From: Verrucomicrobia subdivision 6 bacterium
GTDB taxonomy: Bacteria; Verrucomicrobiota; Verrucomicrobiia; Methylacidiphilales; Verrucolacustridaceae
DNA: 36,343 nucleotides
Assembly: GCA_947466515.1 (NCBI GenBank)
Contig: CANIEM010000015.1
Span: forward strand, 1-36,343
Direction of reading: 5' to 3'
Part shown: positions 32,889 through 36,343 of the stretch, piece after piece
How positions within the stretch are numbered: position 1 is the stretch's first letter
How the letters are laid out: every line of letters begins with the position of its first letter
The notes under the pieces: model-generated
Told to the model about the DNA's origin: nothing
Database searches by the model: none
The model's input: only the letters and a program-made list of their open reading frames with translations
Program-made: the position numbers and the translations under genes

Positions 32889-32917
32889 TTTAGAATTATT
32901 CTAAATCAAATTCTAAA
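32889..32917 (-). promoter_or_regulatory. Fur/PerR-box-like operator upstream of the suf operon
   Basis: TTTAGAATTATTCTAAA (32889-32905) is a perfect 8-1-8 inverted repeat. It closely resembles the PerR box form TTATAATNATTATAA. A further half-site ATTCTAAAT lies at about 32910-32918, so on the minus strand ATTTAGAAT occurs twice in direct order, 13 bases apart, ahead of the inverted half. The site ends 17 bases before the start of the regulator gene, where promoter -10 elements would be expected (TAGAAT and TAAACT occur within it). This is the best candidate operator for the adjacent regulator. Confidence 0.7.
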
Positions 32918-32931
32918 TGGAGATCCGAGAG

Positions 32932-32969
32932 TTCAAGTATTTTAAGTATCTAATAATCATATACTTGAA
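32932..32969. repeat. Inverted repeat at the end of sufE
   Basis: TTCAAGTAT (32932-32940) and ATACTTGAA (32961-32969) form a perfect 9-bp inverted repeat with a 20-base interior that includes the sufE stop codon and a further AAGTAT copy. On the minus strand it could be a terminator for pgm-sufE, or an additional operator, or part of a leader RNA. No U-run follows. Confidence 0.5.
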
Positions 32970-33421
32970 GTTGGATTAGCTCTTTTTCGATCCGACCAAA
33001 CCTTACAAATTCCCTTCATCCGAGAGAGAATGTAATAGGTAGTTTGACTCCTCACCCGCACCAACTGCGCTCCCACAATCTTCGGCACAAAATCACTCGC
33101 CAACTCCATCACCGCCTTCGGTGTCACTCCCTCTAACCCTTTACACAAAATCGCCGCCATCGCTTTGGTCAGCGTCTGCACCTGCGGTCCCAGCGTCATC
33201 CGAAAATGACTCCGCCCCTCTCCATCCACCTGCAAAAAAACCCCCACCGTATCCGCGCACTCCTCGTCCTTTCGCACATCCTCCAAATCAAACTTCTCCC
33301 CATCCTTGGGTTCGAAATTTTTTGTCGTCAGGCTGTAAGAAACCAAACTCTCCCTCTTTTCCTCGTCCGGCAAATGCTCGAAGAGCTGGACAATCTCCTG
33401 AAGTTTTTCGGGATATTCCAT
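32957..33421 (-). CDS. sufE: SufE-family sulfur acceptor
   Basis: This 154-residue protein should accept persulfide from cysteine desulfurase and deliver sulfur to SufB. The N-terminal YPEKLQEIVQLFEHLPDEEK-type helix is typical of SufE. The active cysteine is C55 within DEECADTVGVF, equivalent to the V-x-G-C-x-S-x-V-W loop although the flanking residues differ. 'QTLTKAMAAILCKGLEGVTPKAV' is the conserved helical segment with G-x-x-x-I-L-x-x-x-x-x-G-x-T-P-x-x-V. It starts two bases after the upstream phosphohexomutase stop, so the two genes are co-transcribed, and the main suf operon follows after 84 bases. No SufS gene is in the window. Confidence 0.87.
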   Translation of the reverse strand: MEYPEKLQEIVQLFEHLPDEEKRESLVSYSLTTKNFEPKDGEKFDLEDVRKDEECADTVGVFLQVDGEGRSHFRMTLGPQVQTLTKAMAAILCKGLEGVTPKAVMELASDFVPKIVGAQLVRVRSQTTYYILSRMKGICKVWSDRKRANPTSSI

Positions 33422-33423
33422 TT

Positions 33424-35355
33424 TTAGACTTTCGACCTAGCCACGGCATCCCTCTTCGTCCACTCCCAAAGCCGATCCAGCTCCGCCGCCAAATCCTTCT
33501 TGGCCTTTTCCAGATCCTCATTCACCACCACTCTCTGCTTTCCAAAAAAGTAGCACTTCATCTTCGGTTCCGTGCCCGATGCCCGCACCGCCACCCGATA
33601 TCCCTCTCCCAAATCAAACATCAACATACGCTCCTTCGGAATCTCCTTCCCATCCACATCCCGATGCAACCCCTTCTCATAATCCTGCGCCCCCACCACC
33701 TTCCTCCCTCCCCACAACTCTGGCGGACTCTTCTGATAACTACCCACTGCCTGCGCAATCTGCTTTGCACCCTCCGCCCCAAGCATCTCTAATGTCCCCA
33801 ACTTCTCCAAATAAAGCCCATGCTTCCGATAAATTTGGTCCATTTCCTCCAATAAGTTCCGCCCATGCGACTTTGCCCATGCCGCCGCCTCCACCAACAT
33901 CAATGCCGCCCCATTCGCATCCTTGTCCCGCACAAAATCCCCACCGCTGTATCCGTAGCTCTCCTCCCCACCAAAAACAAAAAAGGTGCTCTTCTCCATC
34001 CTTTTCTTTCTCCACTCCTCCGCCCCCATCTTGCCCCGACCCCCCGCCTCCTTTTCATACACACCCAACTTCTCTCCAATATATTTGAACCCGGTTAACG
34101 TCTCCACACACTTCATCCCAGCCGATCTCGCCAACTCCTTCTGCAAATCGGTGGTCACAAAAGTTTTAATCAAACAACAGCTCTTCTCCTGCCCAGGTTG
34201 AATCCATCCCCGTGCCCGCATCCGCTCCATCCGATACGCCGCCAACAACGACCCGATCTGGTTCCCCGTCAACAGTGGATAATTTCCACTCTTATCCCGT
34301 ACTGCCACCCCCATCCGATCCCCATCCGGATCGGTCGCCACCACTAGATCCGCCTTCTCCCTCTTCGCCTGCTCAATCCCCATTGCCAACGCCTCCCCAT
34401 TCTCGGGATTGGGGGACTTAACCGTCGGAAATCTTCCATCCCCCACCGCTTGCTCCTTCACCAACGAAACCTTCACCCCCACCCTCTCCAGTAAATGGGG
34501 CGCAATCCTCACCCCTGTTCCATGCAAAGGCGTAAACACCACCCGCAAATTAGTCCCCTCCTTTTTTAACATCTCCCCCTCAATCACCAACTCTTGCAAG
34601 GCCTCCAGATAGGCCTCATCGATCTCCTTTCCGATCCTCACCACCTTTCCGCCCGCTTTCACCTGCGGATTCACCTCAGGCTCAAGCACCGACTCCACCT
34701 CCCGAATAATTCCCGAGGCGTGCGGTTCCACAATCTGTGCCCCATCCGAAAAATAAACCTTATACCCATTATCATGGGACGGATTGTGACTCGCCGTCAC
34801 CACCACCCCTGCCTGTGCTCCCAAATATCGCACCGCAAAAGAAAGCTCAGGCGTCGAACGATCCTCCGCAAAAAGATACGCTGTCCCCCCAGCCGCCACT
34901 ACGGTCCTCGCGGCCAACTCCGCAAATTCATTCGAGAAAAATCTCGTGTCATGCGCAAACACCACGCTCGGCACTTCTTTCGGAAAAGATTTTTTTAAAT
35001 AATTCACCAACCCCTCCGTCGCCCTCGCCACATTTTCATAATTCATACAGTTCGTTCCCACCGCCGGAAACTCGGGCCTACCCAGCTCCGCCACCTTCCC
35101 CCTCTCCGCCTCCGTCACCACCTGCCCAATCGTCCGCCCACGTAACCCTCCCGTCCCAAAGGCCAACCTCCGAAAAAACCGATCGCTCAACTCTCCCCAC
35201 TCCCCTGCGCCCACCAGTGCACCCAAACTCACCTGTTCCAAACTCCCCTCCTTACCACCCACGAAAGTTTTCTTTATATTGTCCCCCGATTCAGCTGAAA
35301 GATGGCCCGCCACCACCGCGCCAGTCACCTGATCAACTATTTTGTTGTTCCCCAT
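33424..35355 (-). CDS. Phosphoglucomutase/phosphomannomutase (alpha-D-phosphohexomutase)
   Basis: This 643-residue enzyme interconverts hexose 1- and 6-phosphates through a phosphoserine intermediate. T-A-S189-H-N-P in VVVTASHNPS is the phosphorylated serine loop. The magnesium site is DPDGDR (342-347). The sugar-specificity loop is GGEESYG, and the phosphate-binding loop near the C-terminus is RASGTEPKMK. Four domains in order and a long N-terminal lead (TGGLRGR near 68-74) fit the larger bacterial PGM/PMM family. Substrate preference cannot be fixed, so no symbol is given. I chose ATG 35355, which has AAGGG a few bases before it; the longer frame starts at a TTG. sufE follows immediately. 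Confidence 0.93.
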   Translation of the reverse strand: MGNNKIVDQVTGAVVAGHLSAESGDNIKKTFVGGKEGSLEQVSLGALVGAGEWGELSDRFFRRLAFGTGGLRGRTIGQVVTEAERGKVAELGRPEFPAVGTNCMNYENVARATEGLVNYLKKSFPKEVPSVVFAHDTRFFSNEFAELAARTVVAAGGTAYLFAEDRSTPELSFAVRYLGAQAGVVVTASHNPSHDNGYKVYFSDGAQIVEPHASGIIREVESVLEPEVNPQVKAGGKVVRIGKEIDEAYLEALQELVIEGEMLKKEGTNLRVVFTPLHGTGVRIAPHLLERVGVKVSLVKEQAVGDGRFPTVKSPNPENGEALAMGIEQAKREKADLVVATDPDGDRMGVAVRDKSGNYPLLTGNQIGSLLAAYRMERMRARGWIQPGQEKSCCLIKTFVTTDLQKELARSAGMKCVETLTGFKYIGEKLGVYEKEAGGRGKMGAEEWRKKRMEKSTFFVFGGEESYGYSGGDFVRDKDANGAALMLVEAAAWAKSHGRNLLEEMDQIYRKHGLYLEKLGTLEMLGAEGAKQIAQAVGSYQKSPPELWGGRKVVGAQDYEKGLHRDVDGKEIPKERMLMFDLGEGYRVAVRASGTEPKMKCYFFGKQRVVVNEDLEKAKKDLAAELDRLWEWTKRDAVARSKV

Positions 35356-35446
35356 AATCCCTTCTACCCAGCCCACTCTTCCTAGGCGAGATTCCAATCC
35401 GAGGTTTCGCTCGCACCCACCGCACCCTCTCCGCTATCCCCAATCT

Positions 35447-36343
35447 ATGCCCCTACGCTGGTTCGTACGAGGAGACCTCGATGGCCTCGTCGGTCTTTTC
35501 ATCGACAACCTTCTCCTCCTCTTCCTCATTCTCTCACTCGTCCCGCCCGTCTGCGGTATTCCCGTTGAAATCGTCGTCTCCCATATCCTGCCCGCCGCTG
35601 CCCTCTCCATCCTCGTCGGAAATCTTTTCTATGCTTGGCAAGGCCGTCGCCTCGCCCTTCGCACCGGTCGCACCGATGTCACCGCCCTCCCCTTCGGCAT
35701 CAATACCGTCAGCCTCATGGCCTACCTCTTCCTCATCATGGGTCCACTCTGGCAAAAAACCCACGACGCCGACCTCGTCTGGAGTGCTGGCATCTTCGCC
35801 TGCTGGGTCGGCGGAATTCTCGAACTCCTCGGCGCCTTCCTCGCCGATCCCCTTCGCCGCTGGCTTCCCCGCGCCGCCCTTCTCGCCCCTCTCGCGGGTA
35901 TCGCCCTCACCTTCATCGCCATGCCTTTCGTTTTTAAAATTTATGCCAACCCCGCCATCGCTCTCTTTCCCATGCTCCTCGTCCTCTTCGCCTACGCCGG
36001 AAAAATTCGCCTACCTCGCGGAATTCCTGCAGGACTCGCCGCAATTCTACTCGGCACGCTCGTCGCTTGGACTCTCCACCGCTTCGGCCTCGCCCCCACC
36101 CCTCCACCTGTGCCCACTTCCCCGCTCGGCTTCTATCTTCCTCATCCCGCTTTCGATAAACTCTTCTCCTTTTTCCAACGCGAAGGCGCCGGGGCCTTCT
36201 TCTCCGTCATCTTTCCCATGGCCCTCTTCAACGTCATCGGCTCTCTCCAAAATCTCGAAAGCGCCGAAGCCGCCGGCGACCGCTACGCCACCCGCTCCTC
36301 CCTCTCCGTCAACGGACTCTCCACCCTCCTTGCCGCTTTTCTC
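35447..36343 (+). CDS. Permease, NCS2/xanthine-uracil type (3' end cut by window edge)
   Basis: The frame runs from ATG 35447 to the last base of the window (299 codons, no stop). The N-terminus has RGDLDGLVGLFIDNL (8-22), then successive hydrophobic helices. 'ILPAAALSILVGNLFYAWQGRRLALRTGR' is followed by 'DVTALPFGINTVSL' (about 77-90) and later 'FFSVIFPMALFNVIGSLQNLESAEAAGDRY'. The order of D-V-T-A-L-P-x-G-I-N-T and the N-x-x-G-x-x-x-x-x-E-S-A element resembles nucleobase permeases of the NCS2/AzgA-like kind. It should be an inner-membrane transporter; the substrate is not established. It is divergent from the phosphohexomutase with a 91-base gap in which I see no clear promoter. Confidence 0.8.
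   Translation, partial: MPLRWFVRGDLDGLVGLFIDNLLLLFLILSLVPPVCGIPVEIVVSHILPAAALSILVGNLFYAWQGRRLALRTGRTDVTALPFGINTVSLMAYLFLIMGPLWQKTHDADLVWSAGIFACWVGGILELLGAFLADPLRRWLPRAALLAPLAGIALTFIAMPFVFKIYANPAIALFPMLLVLFAYAGKIRLPRGIPAGLAAILLGTLVAWTLHRFGLAPTPPPVPTSPLGFYLPHPAFDKLFSFFQREGAGAFFSVIFPMALFNVIGSLQNLESAEAAGDRYATRSSLSVNGLSTLLAAFL

Overview
The window looks like chromosomal DNA of a Gram-negative-type bacterium, most likely a verrucomicrobial (PVC group) lineage. That placement is an inference from three things: the SufT-containing suf operon, the alaS-ribBA-ribH-nusB-ribD-ribE arrangement, and intergenic hairpin repeats of the GGTAGGG kind that I associate with Verrucomicrobia. No rRNA or other firm phylogenetic marker is present. 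Almost all genes are housekeeping, most lie on the minus strand, and coding density is high. Both window edges cut a gene: a secreted protein at base 1 and a permease at base 36343.

Layout. 1-7.0 kb holds a secreted protein with two Ig-like repeats (partial), an OGG1-type 8-oxoguanine glycosylase, a Kef-type antiporter, an A-type Fe-S carrier, a multi-pass membrane protein, purB, and a small exported serine transpeptidase/beta-lactamase-fold protein. 7.0-7.44 kb is a repeat-filled gap. 7.4-10.7 kb holds serA and nadB. A tRNA-Asp (GUC) gene follows on the opposite strand, its 3' end overlapping the next gene. 10.8-17.1 kb is a six-gene minus-strand cluster: ABC ATPase, ABC-2 permease, GldG-like auxiliary protein, DUF4340 protein, a 99-aa membrane protein and a TPR-like membrane-anchored protein. 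17.2-19.9 kb holds a solitary ParA ATPase, rpiA and larC. 19.85-20.28 kb is a dense cluster of short hairpin repeats.

20.3-27.9 kb is a compact, mostly overlapping minus-strand run: alaS, ribBA, ribH, nusB, a small toxin-antitoxin module whose toxin appears internally deleted, ribD, ribE and a coiled-coil/zinc-ribbon gene. It encodes every riboflavin biosynthesis enzyme except the poorly conserved phosphatase. 28.0-33.4 kb is a suf Fe-S assembly cluster. SufE sits behind a phosphohexomutase gene. After a short gap containing a perfect 8-1-8 palindrome come a Fur/PerR-family regulator, sufC, sufB, a ferredoxin, sufD and sufT. Cysteine desulfurase (SufS) is not in the window. 33.4-36.3 kb has the phosphohexomutase and a divergent NCS2-like permease.

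Points most worth following up: (i) the Fur-family regulator leading the suf operon, with a PerR-box-like palindrome in front of it and loss of the usual structural zinc cysteines; (ii) the decayed toxin-antitoxin module inside the riboflavin operon; (iii) several hairpin repeat families in which stem or loop bases vary while pairing or GNRA loops are kept; (iv) several promoter-like sequences placed so close to start codons that leaderless mRNAs are likely; (v) the GldG/DUF4340 cluster with two uncharacterised membrane-anchored partners. I did not find CRISPR arrays, intact transposons, prophage genes or an unmistakably new system.
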